Notes: a model not told the origin generated them from the sequence alone. Positions 47,241 through 56,107 are shown, counted from the stretch's first letter. The stretch is 64,000 nucleotides of DNA from Slackia sp. ZJ119 (GCF_011039175.1 NZ_JAAKEN010000017.1:1-64000); one strand, 5' to 3'. Numbers and translations are program-made.

Positions 47241-48506
47241 TTATTTGAAGCGCAGGCAGTGCGTGAAGCCGGCCCACGACAAGGGGTCGGTGTCGCGCAC
47301 GTAGGCGCCGAACGTGGGCGCGTGGACGTAGCGCGTGCCGCCGTTCGTGATCGCAATGCCCACGTGTCCGTTGTAGCCGTCGCCATACCCGATCCACAGC
47401 ACGTCGCCGGGGCGGGCCTCCGACACTTCCAAGCGGGCCGCAGCGGCGTGGTAGAGCGCTTCGGTCTGATGCGGCAGCGACATGCCGATCTGCAGGTAGG
47501 CCCAGCGCACCAGTCCCGAGCAGTCGAACTCGTCAGGCCCTTCGGCGCCCCAGACGTACGGGCAGCCGATGCGGGACAGCGCGTAATCCACCACCGTGCC
47601 GTGCGACGGGATGGACCGGGTGGCCCGCGACGTGTAGGAATACATCTTGCGGGACGATTCGTAGTTCACCTTCGCACGCTTTGACTGGGCTTCCTCCACC
47701 AGCTTTTCCACTTCCACGTCCATGTCGGCCAGCAGAAGCTCGAGCTCTTCGATGGAGCTTTGCGTGCTTTCCCTGATGGAATCGGCTTCGGCCATGTAGG
47801 CCGCCGCCCGCAGCTCGTCGGCCTGAAGCTGGCTTTCCAACGCTTCCACCTGGGCTTTCAGGTCCTTCGTCTGGGCGATGCGCTTGCTGTCCTCTTCGTT
47901 GAGCACCGACAGCAAACTCCAGTTCAGGGCGAATTCCTCGAACGTGGTGGCGCCGAGCACCAGATCCCACGTGGACGACTGGCCGTCGCGGTACATCGTG
48001 CGGGCGCGTTCGGCGAGAATGGCCTGCTGTTCGGCGATGTCTTCGTCGGCATGGGCGATGGCCGTCTGCGCCTCTTCGATGGAATTGACGCACTCGTCGT
48101 GCTCGTCAAGGGCTTTGTAATAGTTCGAGGCCGCCACGTCCAGCTCGTCTTGCAGCGCCACGATCTGTTCGCTGATGCTGCGGGCTTCCTCGATGGCTTC
48201 CTCGGCCGCCTCTTCGGCCTCCTTGGCGGCGCGTTCCTCTTCCTCGCGCTGAAGGCGCTCCTGCTCCTCTTCGAGACGGCGCTTTTCTTCTTCTTCCAGG
48301 CGGGCGGCCTCTTCGTCGGCCAGACGCTTGGCCTCTTCGGCCGCCTCTTTGCGGGCGACCTCTTCTTCTTCCTGCTTTTTAAGGGCGTTGTAGTCGATGT
48401 CTTCGTCGGCCCAGGCGTGGGCCGATCCCAAAAGCGTCGAAGCCCCGATGACGAGAGCTCCGGCGAGAAACGTGCGGCGATTGATGAGCTGGTGCGGTTG
48501 AGTCAT
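47241..48506 (-). CDS. secreted coiled-coil NlpC/P60 peptidoglycan hydrolase
   Basis: This 421-residue protein has a twin-arginine-like signal (NRRTFLAGALVIGAS, cleavage probably after AHA or AWA near 32). A long Glu/Ala/Arg-rich coiled coil follows (about 40-290), with GQSSTWDLVLGATTFEEF in it as in PcsB/CwlO/RipC-type proteins. The C-terminal NlpC/P60 domain (about 300-421) has catalytic Cys in EFDCSGLVRWAY and His residues in NGHVGIAI and VHAP. Such hydrolases cut stem-peptide bonds and in several Gram-positives are activated by FtsEX through the coiled coil. It ends 14 bases from the convergent regulator gene. Confidence 0.92.
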   Translation of the reverse strand: MTQPHQLINRRTFLAGALVIGASTLLGSAHAWADEDIDYNALKKQEEEEVARKEAAEEAKRLADEEAARLEEEEKRRLEEEQERLQREEEERAAKEAEEAAEEAIEEARSISEQIVALQDELDVAASNYYKALDEHDECVNSIEEAQTAIAHADEDIAEQQAILAERARTMYRDGQSSTWDLVLGATTFEEFALNWSLLSVLNEEDSKRIAQTKDLKAQVEALESQLQADELRAAAYMAEADSIRESTQSSIEELELLLADMDVEVEKLVEEAQSKRAKVNYESSRKMYSYTSRATRSIPSHGTVVDYALSRIGCPYVWGAEGPDEFDCSGLVRWAYLQIGMSLPHQTEALYHAAAARLEVSEARPGDVLWIGYGDGYNGHVGIAITNGGTRYVHAPTFGAYVRDTDPLSWAGFTHCLRFK

Positions 48507-48807
48507 GTATCACTTCCGGTCGCTGCTTAAAGGTCAAAACATGAGTAAAATCATAATCTATGAGGCATAATCATCACATGACGGTTAAGCGACAAAAACC
48601 TTACTATAGGGACGGCGGCAGGTTCAAGTGGCTCCATGCATCGAACGCATCTTGTCCATCAACGTAAGGTTGCAGCCCGCGAACGGCAGGTTGCAGGCGG
48701 GCGCGTAGCGGTCCGCCCCTGTCCGGCGGGCGACAGTCGCAGTCCTGCGGCGGTCGCGGGAAGGCGAAGGCCGGCCCCATCCGACGCGCGGCCCGCTCCC
48801 GTCCCCG
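48507..48807. other. 301-bp intergenic region between the NlpC/P60 gene and the TrpR-like gene
   Basis: The first 100 bases are unusually AT-rich with TATGAT (48550-48555, minus strand) as the best -10 candidate for the NlpC/P60 gene; no clear -35 is seen. The remaining 200 bases are GC-rich with a short direct repeat AGGTTGCAG near 48665 and 48690. No gene is supported. Confidence 0.5.
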
Positions 48808-49119
48808 CTACGCGCGGCCCGCTTCCCTGCCTGCGTCCTCTTCCAGCACTTTGAGCGCAGCGCCGTAGCCGCCCTGGCCGTAGGCAAGGCACTTCGACAC
48901 CCGCGCGATGGTGGTGGCGGAAGCGCCGGTGGCCGCTTCGATGGCCGCATAGGACAGCCCGTCGGAAAGCATGCGGGCCACGGCGAGCCGCATCGACGTG
49001 TCTTTGATCTCGCGGATGGTGAACAAGTCCTCGAGCAGGGCGAACACCGTGTCTTCGTCGTCAAGACGCGCCAACACGCGCAACAGGTCGTCCACTTCGG
49101 GCGTGCGCAAGCCTTCCAT
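48808..49119 (-). CDS. YerC/YecD-type TrpR-fold DNA-binding protein
   Basis: This is a 103-residue helical protein whose central helix-turn-helix reads LSYAAIEAATGASATTIARVSKCL, followed by AYGQGGYG, as in the YerC/YecD branch of the TrpR superfamily. The ATG at 49119 overlaps the cimA stop by one base (TGATG) with AGGAGGT eight bases upstream; a longer in-frame start inside cimA lacks this. YerC-type regulators are poorly characterised. Co-expression with cimA and ilvE suggests a link to amino-acid supply. Confidence 0.85.
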   Translation of the reverse strand: MEGLRTPEVDDLLRVLARLDDEDTVFALLEDLFTIREIKDTSMRLAVARMLSDGLSYAAIEAATGASATTIARVSKCLAYGQGGYGAALKVLEEDAGREAGRA

Positions 49120-50702
49120 CAGCGCACCTCCTGGCGAAGCAGGCCGAACTCGATGGAATCGACGAGCGCGTTCCACGACGCCTCGATGACGTTCTCGGAC
49201 ACGCCGACGGTGCCCCAGCTGGCCTCGCCGTCGGTGGTCGTCACGACGACGCGGGTGATGGCGCCGGTGCCCACGCTTTCGTCGAGCAGGCGCACCTTGT
49301 AGTCGACCAGCTCCATGTCGGCCACCGCCGGATACGATTCGGTGATGGCCATGCGCAGCGCCGTGTCGAGGGCGCCGACCGGGCCCACGCCCTCGCCGGT
49401 GGCCACGAAGCGGCGCCGCCCCACGTGCACCTTCACGGTCGCCTCGCTTTCGGCGTCCTTCGCGAGCGCCCCGTCGTCTTCGCGGTCGTCCACGATGACG
49501 CGGAAGCTCTCGAGCGTGAAATGGGGCTTCAGTGATCCCAAATGTCGCTGCAGCAGCAGGGCAAGCGAGCCGTCGGCCGTTTCATACGAATACCCCGCCG
49601 CCTCCCGGCGCTTTATGTCGTCAAGGATGACCTGCACTTTTTCCGGGCAGTCCCGCAGGTCGAACCCGAGGCCTTTCGCCTTTGCCACCAGCGACGCCTT
49701 GCCCGCAAGCTCGCTGACCAGCATGCGCTGGGAGTTGCCGACGCTTTCGGGCGACGCGTGCTCGTAAGCCTCCGGAAAACGCGCGATGGCGCTCGCGTGC
49801 AGGCCGCCCTTGTGCGCGAAGGCGGCCGTGCCGGTGTAGGGGTGGTGCGCCGGCACCGACACGTTGCAGCATTCGGCCACGAAGTGCGACACCGCCGTAA
49901 GGTCGCGCAGGTTGTCCGGCCCGACGCACGCCGCGCCCATCTTCAGCTCCAGATCGGCGATGGTCGTCAGCAGATCGGTGTTGCCCACGCGCTCGCCGAT
50001 GCCGTTCACGGTACCTTGGACCTGCCGCGCCCCGGCCCGCACGGCTTCAAGCGTGTTGGCCACCGCGCAGCCCGAGTCGTTGTGGCAGTGGATGCCGATC
50101 GTTTGGCCCGGCAGCGCTTCGACGACCGCCCGCGTCGCCTCGAACACGTCATGCGGCAGCGCCCCGCCGTTCGTTTCGCACAGGTCGATGGAATCGGCGC
50201 CGGCGTCGCTTGCCGCCCGCACGCACGCGAGCGCATACGCCGGGTTGGCCGCATAGCCGTCGAAGAAGTGCTCGGCGTCGAACACGACGGTGCGGCCCGC
50301 CTCTTTCAGGAAGGCCACCGAGTCGGCGATCATGCGCAGGTTTTCGTCAAGCGTCGTTTGCAGGGCGCGGGTGACCTGCTCGTCCCACGTCTTTCCGACG
50401 ATGGTCGCAACGGGGGCGCCGCACGCGACGAGGTCGCGCAGCCCCTGGTCCTCGCATGCCGCCACGCCCTTTTTGCACGTCGACCCGAACGCCGCGATGC
50501 GTGCGTGCGCAAGCGGCATCGCCTGCACGCGCTGGAAAAACGCGATGTCTTTGGGATTGGAGGCCGGAAAGCCGCCTTCGACCACATCGATGCCGAACGC
50601 GTCGAGCCGCTCGACGATGCGCAGCTTGTCTTCCAATGAAAGCGTGATGCCTTCGCACTGCTCGCCGTCGCGAAGCGTGCAGTCATAGGTTTGCACTCTC
50701 AC
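49119..50702 (-). CDS. cimA: citramalate synthase
   Basis: This 527-residue enzyme condenses pyruvate and acetyl-CoA to citramalate, starting isoleucine synthesis without threonine. The HMGL-like catalytic domain begins YDCTLRDGEQCEGITLS and carries the metal-binding IHCHNDSGCAVAN region. A LeuA-type C-terminal regulatory domain (about 375-527) should mediate feedback inhibition. The length and the DCTLRDGEQ opening match the long CimA type rather than isopropylmalate synthase. It follows ilvE by 89 bases and overlaps the TrpR-like gene. Confidence 0.9.
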   Translation of the reverse strand: MRVQTYDCTLRDGEQCEGITLSLEDKLRIVERLDAFGIDVVEGGFPASNPKDIAFFQRVQAMPLAHARIAAFGSTCKKGVAACEDQGLRDLVACGAPVATIVGKTWDEQVTRALQTTLDENLRMIADSVAFLKEAGRTVVFDAEHFFDGYAANPAYALACVRAASDAGADSIDLCETNGGALPHDVFEATRAVVEALPGQTIGIHCHNDSGCAVANTLEAVRAGARQVQGTVNGIGERVGNTDLLTTIADLELKMGAACVGPDNLRDLTAVSHFVAECCNVSVPAHHPYTGTAAFAHKGGLHASAIARFPEAYEHASPESVGNSQRMLVSELAGKASLVAKAKGLGFDLRDCPEKVQVILDDIKRREAAGYSYETADGSLALLLQRHLGSLKPHFTLESFRVIVDDREDDGALAKDAESEATVKVHVGRRRFVATGEGVGPVGALDTALRMAITESYPAVADMELVDYKVRLLDESVGTGAITRVVVTTTDGEASWGTVGVSENVIEASWNALVDSIEFGLLRQEVR

Positions 50703-50791
50703 AAAAACCTCCCTCTGACCAGCGCGTATTCAAAAGCGCCCCACAGAAGGCACTGCAGGGCGCATACAATCGAACCTGATGGGAACAACGG

Positions 50792-51721
50792 CTACTTCAC
50801 CGTGACGGGCGTCAGCCACTCGGCATATTCCTCGACTTTGCCGTACACCACGTCGAAGAAGCGGTCCTGCAGGGCGCGGGTGACCGGGCCCGGCTTGCCG
50901 ATGGCGCGGCCGTCGACCGAGCCGATGGGGGTCAGCTCGGCGGCGGACCCGGTCATGAACACCTCGTCGGCGATGTAGAGGTCGCTGCGCGTGAGCGACT
51001 CTTCGAGCGCGGGAATCTCCAGGTCGTCGGCCAGGCACAGCACCGAGTCGCGCGTGATGCCCTCAAGCAGGCCGTCGGAGGTGGGAGGCGTGGACAGCAC
51101 GCCGTCGCGCACGACGAAGAGGTTCTCGCCCGTGCCTTCGCACACAAGGCCCGCCTCGTTGAGCATGATGGCCTCCGCGTAGCCGTGCTCCTTGGCTTCC
51201 AGCTTCGCCAGAATGGAATTCATGTAGGACGCCGTGGACTTCACCGCCGGCGGAATGGCGTTGATGGAGCGCTGGCGCCACGACGACACGCCCACCGACA
51301 CGCCGTTTTCAAGCGCGTCTTCGCCCAGGTAGCTGTCCCACGGCCACGCCGCGATGACCACCTCGACCTTCGCGCCCGTCGGGTCGACGCCCATGACGCC
51401 GTAGCCGCGATAGACGATGGGGCGGATGTAGCAGGCCGGCAGGTTGTTCGCCTCAATGAGCTCGACCGTCGCGTCGCACAGCTCGTCGACGGTGTAGGGC
51501 AGGTCGATGCAGGCGATCTTCGCGCTGCGGTGCAGGCGCTCCATGTGGTCGCGCAGGCGGAAGACGTTGCTTGTGCCCTCGGGGCTTTTGTAGCAGCGGA
51601 TGCCCTCGAACACGCCCGATCCGTAATGCAGAGAATGCGACAGCACGTGGGTGGTCGCGTCCGCCCACGGCACCAGCTCTCCGTTTTTCCAGATGTAGTC
51701 CACTTCGATGATGTCCGCCAT
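50792..51721 (-). CDS. ilvE: branched-chain amino-acid aminotransferase
   Basis: This 309-residue fold-type IV PLP enzyme has the catalytic Lys in STASYMNSILAKLEAKEHG and LNEAGLVCEGTGENLFVV as in IlvE. It performs the last step of isoleucine, valine and leucine synthesis. The ATG at 51721 has AAGGA seven bases upstream. It is the first gene of ilvE-cimA-yerC. A possible -10 TACAAT is at 51794-51799. Confidence 0.93.
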   Translation of the reverse strand: MADIIEVDYIWKNGELVPWADATTHVLSHSLHYGSGVFEGIRCYKSPEGTSNVFRLRDHMERLHRSAKIACIDLPYTVDELCDATVELIEANNLPACYIRPIVYRGYGVMGVDPTGAKVEVVIAAWPWDSYLGEDALENGVSVGVSSWRQRSINAIPPAVKSTASYMNSILAKLEAKEHGYAEAIMLNEAGLVCEGTGENLFVVRDGVLSTPPTSDGLLEGITRDSVLCLADDLEIPALEESLTRSDLYIADEVFMTGSAAELTPIGSVDGRAIGKPGPVTRALQDRFFDVVYGKVEEYAEWLTPVTVK

Positions 51722-52045
51722 AGCGTTTCCTTCTTCCCGCAAAGCGCGTCTTCGATGTCGCGCCGCTTCTCGTGCTTGCATACACAAATGACCATTGTAG
51801 CGCCGGCGAGGCCGGGCAGAACGCGAATTCCCGCCCGCGGCGCCATAATTAACAGAAGATGTAACAATGCTCGGCCAGGCGGCGGCGCGGGGCGGCAAGC
51901 GGGGCGGCGCGGCACGTCAAACGCGGCAGCAAGCGGGACAAGGCGGCGGCGCGGGGCGGCGGCGAAAGCGCGGGGACAGGGCCGGCGGCGCCTCAGGCGG
52001 GCCAGGGGGCCGCGCTCCGTCCGCAGCGCGGGCGCGGGGGCGTCC
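51722..52045. other. 324-bp gap between ilvE and the response-regulator gene
   Basis: The left third is AT-richer and contains TACAAT (51794-51799, minus strand), the likely ilvE -10, and a TGTTA pair 12 bases apart near 51852-51868. The rest (51870-52040) is low-complexity GCGGC/GGGGC sequence that probably has no coding role. No terminator with a T-run was recognised after the regulator gene. Confidence 0.5.
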
Positions 52046-52717
52046 TCACGCCGACCACAGATACCCAACGCCGCGCACCGTTTCCAGGTGCTGCGCCAGG
52101 TCAGGCCCGAGCTTTGCCCGCACGCGGCGCACGTGCACGTCGACCGTGCGACTGCCTCCGTAGTAGTCGAAGCCCCACACCCGGCGCAGCAGCGCGTCGC
52201 GCGAATAGGTGCGCCCGGGATGCGTCACCAGAAACGACAGCAGCGCGTATTCCAAATAGGTGAGGTCGAGCGGCTTTCCCGCGACGGTGACCTGGTACGT
52301 CGCCAGGTTGATGACCATGTCGTCGACGGTGATGAAATCCGCCGTCGTGCCTTCCGTTCCCGGCCACAACAGCTGCCGGATGCGGGCGGCGCATTCCTCG
52401 CTCGACGCGCCGTGGACGACAAAGTCGCTTTTCACCTGCACCGGAAGGCGCAGCTCGCCCAAGCTCGATTCGTCCACGACCGCCAGAAGCGACGCCACGT
52501 GGTCTTCCAGCAGCAACGTCTCCACCGACGCAAGGGTGGCCAGCACGTCGCCGCGGGCCTCGTACACGACCAGGTCGCACGTCGGGTGCTTGCGCAAAAG
52601 GCTCGGGAACGCCGCCGACGAGCCCGCGGCCACGTCCACGTCGAGCGTCTGCAGCACCGACTGGAACTTGTGGGCGTTGTCCAGGCTGTCCGCCACAAAG
52701 ATGACTGATTTGCGCAT
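52046..52717 (-). CDS. atypical OmpR-family response regulator beside glnA (GlnR-like)
   Basis: This 223-residue protein has a degenerate receiver domain (about 1-115) and an OmpR-type winged helix (about 128-223, with LDLTYLEYALLSFLVTHPGR and SRTVDVHVRRVRAKLG). The phosphoacceptor position reads Glu53 in DLVVYEARG instead of Asp, and the usual Lys near receiver strand 5 is not evident, so control by a histidine kinase is unlikely. No kinase gene is adjacent. The ATG is two bases after the glnA stop, with GGGGGTG upstream. Position and features recall actinobacterial GlnR, the nitrogen regulator; this is inference. Confidence 0.85.
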   Translation of the reverse strand: MRKSVIFVADSLDNAHKFQSVLQTLDVDVAAGSSAAFPSLLRKHPTCDLVVYEARGDVLATLASVETLLLEDHVASLLAVVDESSLGELRLPVQVKSDFVVHGASSEECAARIRQLLWPGTEGTTADFITVDDMVINLATYQVTVAGKPLDLTYLEYALLSFLVTHPGRTYSRDALLRRVWGFDYYGGSRTVDVHVRRVRAKLGPDLAQHLETVRGVGYLWSA

Positions 52718-52719
52718 GG

Positions 52720-54063
52720 TTACAGCACCCCCAGGTATCGGTCGCGCTCCCACTGGGAAACCACCGACTGGTAGTCGTTCCATTCGTCCCGCTTCGCCTG
52801 CACCAAATACGAGAAGATGTGGTCTCCCAGCACGTCGCGCATGAACTCGGACGCCGCGAACCGCTCGACCGCTTCGCCGAGGTTGTCCGGCAGCGGCGCG
52901 AACCCGCGCTCCTTCAGCTCTTGGCGCGACAGCTTGAACAGGTCGGTTGCCTCGGTGGGATCCGGCAGCGCCATGCCTTCCTCGATGCCGCGCAACCCCG
53001 CCGCCAGCATGACCGCGAACGCCAGATACGGGTTCGCGCTCGGATCGGGGCTGCGAAGCTCCAAGCGGCACGCGCCCTCGTTTCCCGGACGATACCCCGG
53101 CACGCGCACAAGCGTCGTGCGGTTCGAACGTCCCCACGACAGATAGATGGGCGCTTCCCCGCCCGACACGAGCCGTTTGTATGAATTCACCGTCGGGTTT
53201 GTGACCAGGCAAAACTCTGACGCATAGCGCAAAAGCCCCGCCGCGAAGCTCTTCGCCGTGTCCGACAGGCCGTACCCGAGGGAATCGGCGCTGTCGAAAA
53301 AGGCGTTGTCGCCGTCAAGCGTCTGCAGGCTCATGTGCACGTGCATGCCGCTGCCCGGCTCGCCCGCCATGGGCTTGGGCATGAACGACGCGTACACGCC
53401 GTGCTTCATCGCGATTTCCTTCACGACGAGCTTGTAGGTCATCACCGCGTCGGCCATGGACAGCGCGTCGGTGTAGCGCAGGTCGATCTCATGCTGCGAC
53501 GGGCCGTTCTCGTGGTGGGAGTATTCCACGGGAATGCCCATCTTCTCCAGCGTGAGCACCGTGTCGCGCCGCAGGTCGGACGCATAGTCCAAGCTGGTCA
53601 GATCGAAGTAGCCCCCGTGGTCGAGCACCTCGGTGCCGTCGGAATCTTTGAAGTAGTAGTACTCCAGCTCGGGCCCGACGTTGTAGATGAAGCCGGCCTG
53701 CTTCGCCCGCAGCACCCAGCGCTTGAGCACTTCGCGCGGGTCGCCTTCGAAAGGCTCGCCGTCGGGCGTGCGGATGCTGCAGAACATGCGTGCCACGGCG
53801 TTGGACTGGGGCCGCCACGGCAGCACCTGGAAGGTGGAGGCGTCGGGGAAGGCGAGCACGTCGGCTTCCTGCATCTGCGAGAAGCCCTCGATGCAGCTGC
53901 CGTCGAAGCCCATGCCCTCGGCAAACGCGCCTTCCAGCTCGCTGGGGCTGACGGCGAACGACTTCATGTGCCCAAGCACGTCGCTGAACCAAAACCGCAC
54001 GAAATGGACGTCGCGGCTTTCGATGGTTTTCAAAACGAAGTCTTGCTCGGGGTTGGAAGCCAT
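52720..54063 (-). CDS. glnA: glutamine synthetase, GSI type
   Basis: This 447-residue type I glutamine synthetase makes glutamine from glutamate, ammonium and ATP. The metal- and substrate-binding blocks GFDGSCIEGF, VGPELEYYYF, GEPGSGMHVHMSL and NSYKRLVSGGEAP are present. The C-terminal region where GSI-beta enzymes carry the adenylylated Tyr reads instead like the alpha type, and the protein is 20-30 residues shorter, so adenylylation is unlikely. AAGGAG lies eight bases before the ATG. It is co-transcribed with the atypical response regulator. Confidence 0.95.
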   Translation of the reverse strand: MASNPEQDFVLKTIESRDVHFVRFWFSDVLGHMKSFAVSPSELEGAFAEGMGFDGSCIEGFSQMQEADVLAFPDASTFQVLPWRPQSNAVARMFCSIRTPDGEPFEGDPREVLKRWVLRAKQAGFIYNVGPELEYYYFKDSDGTEVLDHGGYFDLTSLDYASDLRRDTVLTLEKMGIPVEYSHHENGPSQHEIDLRYTDALSMADAVMTYKLVVKEIAMKHGVYASFMPKPMAGEPGSGMHVHMSLQTLDGDNAFFDSADSLGYGLSDTAKSFAAGLLRYASEFCLVTNPTVNSYKRLVSGGEAPIYLSWGRSNRTTLVRVPGYRPGNEGACRLELRSPDPSANPYLAFAVMLAAGLRGIEEGMALPDPTEATDLFKLSRQELKERGFAPLPDNLGEAVERFAASEFMRDVLGDHIFSYLVQAKRDEWNDYQSVVSQWERDRYLGVL

Positions 54064-54133
54064 AGAAGAGCTCCTTTGCTCGCGTTGCTCGACGGCGCTT
54101 TGCCGCGCTCGTCTTCCAGGTCATGCGCAAGCC

Positions 54134-54164
54134 ATTATAGCCCTTCGCGTTTCGCGCATGTTTC
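54134..54164 (-). promoter_or_regulatory. glnA: glnA promoter with two GAAAC half-sites
   Basis: A perfect TATAAT (54134-54139, minus strand) lies about 75 bases before glnA. Instead of a good -35 there are two GAAAC sequences (54160-54164 and 54149-54153) exactly 11 bases apart. GlnR of actinomycetes binds half-sites of the type GTnAC or GaAAC with six-base spacers, that is an 11-base period. Confidence 0.6.
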
Positions 54165-54222
54165 AAGCCGGGAGACGATTCCCTCCCGCCCGTCCGAGCC
54201 CGACCGGCCCGGCGCACGTCTT

Positions 54223-54486
54223 TCAGTCGAGCTCGCGATAGTCGGCGGCCGCGTCTTCGGCGTCGTCATAGGCGTGTTCCGACGCGTCCTGCGCCGACGC
54301 GCGAGCCTGCGCCGCAAGCGCCTCAAGCTCGGTGGCCTCGGCCTTCGAATAGACCACCACCGGCACGAGCCGAATCGTGCCGTCCTCGATGTAGACGTCG
54401 AACATGTCGCCGCATTCCAGCCCAAGCTCCCTCACGAGAGGCCTCGGAATGGTCACCTGGAAACGGTCTTTCAACTCTGACAGCAT
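54223..54486 (-). CDS. AbrB/MazE-like DNA-binding protein
   Basis: This 87-residue protein has an N-terminal SpoVT/AbrB swapped-hairpin domain (about 1-48: LKDRFQVTIPRPLVRELGL). An acidic, Ala-rich C-terminal helix with many Glu and Asp follows. Such proteins are antitoxins or transition-state regulators. No toxin gene is adjacent: glnA lies on one side and a divergent glycosyltransferase on the other. GGGGAG precedes the ATG at 54486, and TGCTATCAT (hexamer 54523-54528) provides an extended -10. Confidence 0.82.
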   Translation of the reverse strand: MLSELKDRFQVTIPRPLVRELGLECGDMFDVYIEDGTIRLVPVVVYSKAEATELEALAAQARASAQDASEHAYDDAEDAAADYRELD

Positions 54487-54522
54487 GGCTGCTCCCCTCG
54501 ACGTGTTTTTGGAACGCCGGAT

Positions 54523-54531
54523 ATGATAGCA
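54523..54531 (-). promoter_or_regulatory. extended -10 promoter of the AbrB-like gene
   Basis: TGCTATCAT on the minus strand would start transcription near 54516, 30 bases before the ATG. The -35 hexamer is not recognisable. Confidence 0.5.
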
Positions 54532-54671
54532 GATCGTCACCCTGCCCGCTCGCTTTTGCGGGCCCGCAGCCCTTCGTCGACGATCACCTTGATGACGGCC
54601 TGCCGATTGATCGACAGGCGCCGGGCCGGACGTAGCTTCTTCGCGAATGTTTCGGGGGCGCGGGCGGCACC

Positions 54672-54680
54672 TGGTATACT
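54672..54680 (+). promoter_or_regulatory. extended -10 directly before the GT4 start codon
   Basis: TGGTATACT ends at 54680 and the ATG is at 54689, so the transcript should begin within one or two bases of the start codon. No ribosome-binding site fits. The messenger is probably leaderless. Confidence 0.5.
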
Positions 54681-54688
54681 GGATTGTT

Positions 54689-56005
54689 ATGGAAAACACA
54701 ACGACACCCCACCCCGCAAAGCGCCTGGCCGTCGTCACGATGGGCGTGAAGCTCGGCGACGAGACGCGCGGCTACACGCGGTTTCGCAAGCTGTCCGAAA
54801 TGCTGGTGGAAGCCGGCTTCGAAGTCGACCTGATCACGTCGTCGTTCCAGCACTGGGACAAGGCGCCGCGCGACACGAGCGACCCGGCATACCGGCGCCA
54901 CCCGTTCAACGTCGTGTTCGTCGACGAGCCGGGCTACCGCAAAAACCTCGACCTCGCGCGCATCCTGAGCCACAGGAAGGCGGCGCGAAACCTCGCGTCG
55001 CACCTGCGGGAAAACGCCGGCGCCTATGCGGCCGTCTACGCCGAGATCCCGCCGAACGACGTGGCCCGCGCGGCGGCAGAATTCGCCGCTGAACAGGGCA
55101 TTCCCTTCGTGGTCGACGTCAACGACCTGTGGCCGGAGGCCATGCGCATGGTCGTGGACGTGCCGGTGCTGAGCGACGCGGCCTTCTATCCGTTCTCCCG
55201 CGACGCGCGACGCGTCTACCGATCGTGCGCCGCGTGCGTCGGCACGAGCGACGAATACGCCGCGCGGCCCTTGCGCGACCGCGCAAATCCCTGCGAGACG
55301 CTGACCGTTTACGTGGGCAACGACCTGGCCGCCTTCGACGCGGGCGTCGCCGCGCATCGAAGCGAGATCGAAAAGCCGCAAGACGAGTTCTGGGCCGTCT
55401 ACGCCGGCATGCTCGGCGCAAGCTACGACCTGGCCACGCTCGTGCAGGCCGCCGCGCTCGTGGACGAGCGCCAAGGCGAGGCGGCAGACGCGCCCCGGCT
55501 GCGCGTGAAGATCCTCGGCGACGGGCCGGACCGCGCCTCGCTCGAAGCGCTGGCGGCGCAGCTTCGCGCACCGGTCGACTTCGTCGGGTACGCGCCTTAC
55601 GAAACGATGGCGGCGTGGCTCGCGGCGTCGGACGTGACGGTGAACTCGCTCGTGGCCGCCGCGCCGCAGAGCATCGTCACGAAGATCGGCGACTACCTGG
55701 CCAGCGGGCGCCCGATGATCAACACCGGGTCGAGCCCGGAATTTCGCGCGAAGGTGGAACGGTCCGGTTTCGGCGTGAACGTGGAAGCCGAAGACGCCGC
55801 CGTGCTGGCCGGCGCCTTGGAGGCGCTGCGCGACGACCCGTCCGCCTGCGCCGCGATGGGCCGGGCCGGACGCGCCGTCGCCGAGCGCGAGTTCGACCAG
55901 GCCGTGTCGTATCGGGCCATCGTCGATCTGCTCGCGCGTCTCGTCGGCGAGGCCCCGAAGCGGCCCGCCACGCCCGCAGACGCGCCCCGCGACGTCCCGT
56001 CTTAG
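54689..56005 (+). CDS. GT4-type glycosyltransferase
   Basis: This 438-residue protein has two Rossmann-like halves: an N-terminal acceptor half (VTMGVKLGDETRGYTRFRKL onward) and a C-terminal nucleotide-sugar half with AVYAGMLGASYDL, VKILGDGPDR and a terminal region TKIGDYLASGRPMINTGSSPE holding the position of the catalytic Glu. Such retaining enzymes build cell-surface glycans. The ATG at 54689 is preferred; the in-frame ATG 14 codons earlier lies upstream of the promoter. It starts a plus-strand cluster with an aminotransferase and a phosphoglycosyl transferase. Confidence 0.87.
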   Translation: MENTTTPHPAKRLAVVTMGVKLGDETRGYTRFRKLSEMLVEAGFEVDLITSSFQHWDKAPRDTSDPAYRRHPFNVVFVDEPGYRKNLDLARILSHRKAARNLASHLRENAGAYAAVYAEIPPNDVARAAAEFAAEQGIPFVVDVNDLWPEAMRMVVDVPVLSDAAFYPFSRDARRVYRSCAACVGTSDEYAARPLRDRANPCETLTVYVGNDLAAFDAGVAAHRSEIEKPQDEFWAVYAGMLGASYDLATLVQAAALVDERQGEAADAPRLRVKILGDGPDRASLEALAAQLRAPVDFVGYAPYETMAAWLAASDVTVNSLVAAAPQSIVTKIGDYLASGRPMINTGSSPEFRAKVERSGFGVNVEAEDAAVLAGALEALRDDPSACAAMGRAGRAVAEREFDQAVSYRAIVDLLARLVGEAPKRPATPADAPRDVPS

Positions 56006-56107
56006 CCGGCGCGGCCGCTGCAGCGCGAACGCCAGCGCCGCACGCCTGCCGCCGCCCGCCTTGTTCCCACGCCGTTTTGACCGACCCCCGCAAAGGAGCC
56101 CGCGCCC

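Noticed and set aside
54223-54486. Toxin-antitoxin operon with the AbrB-like protein
   Set aside because: No small toxin frame with a ribosome-binding site lies within 300 bases on either side.
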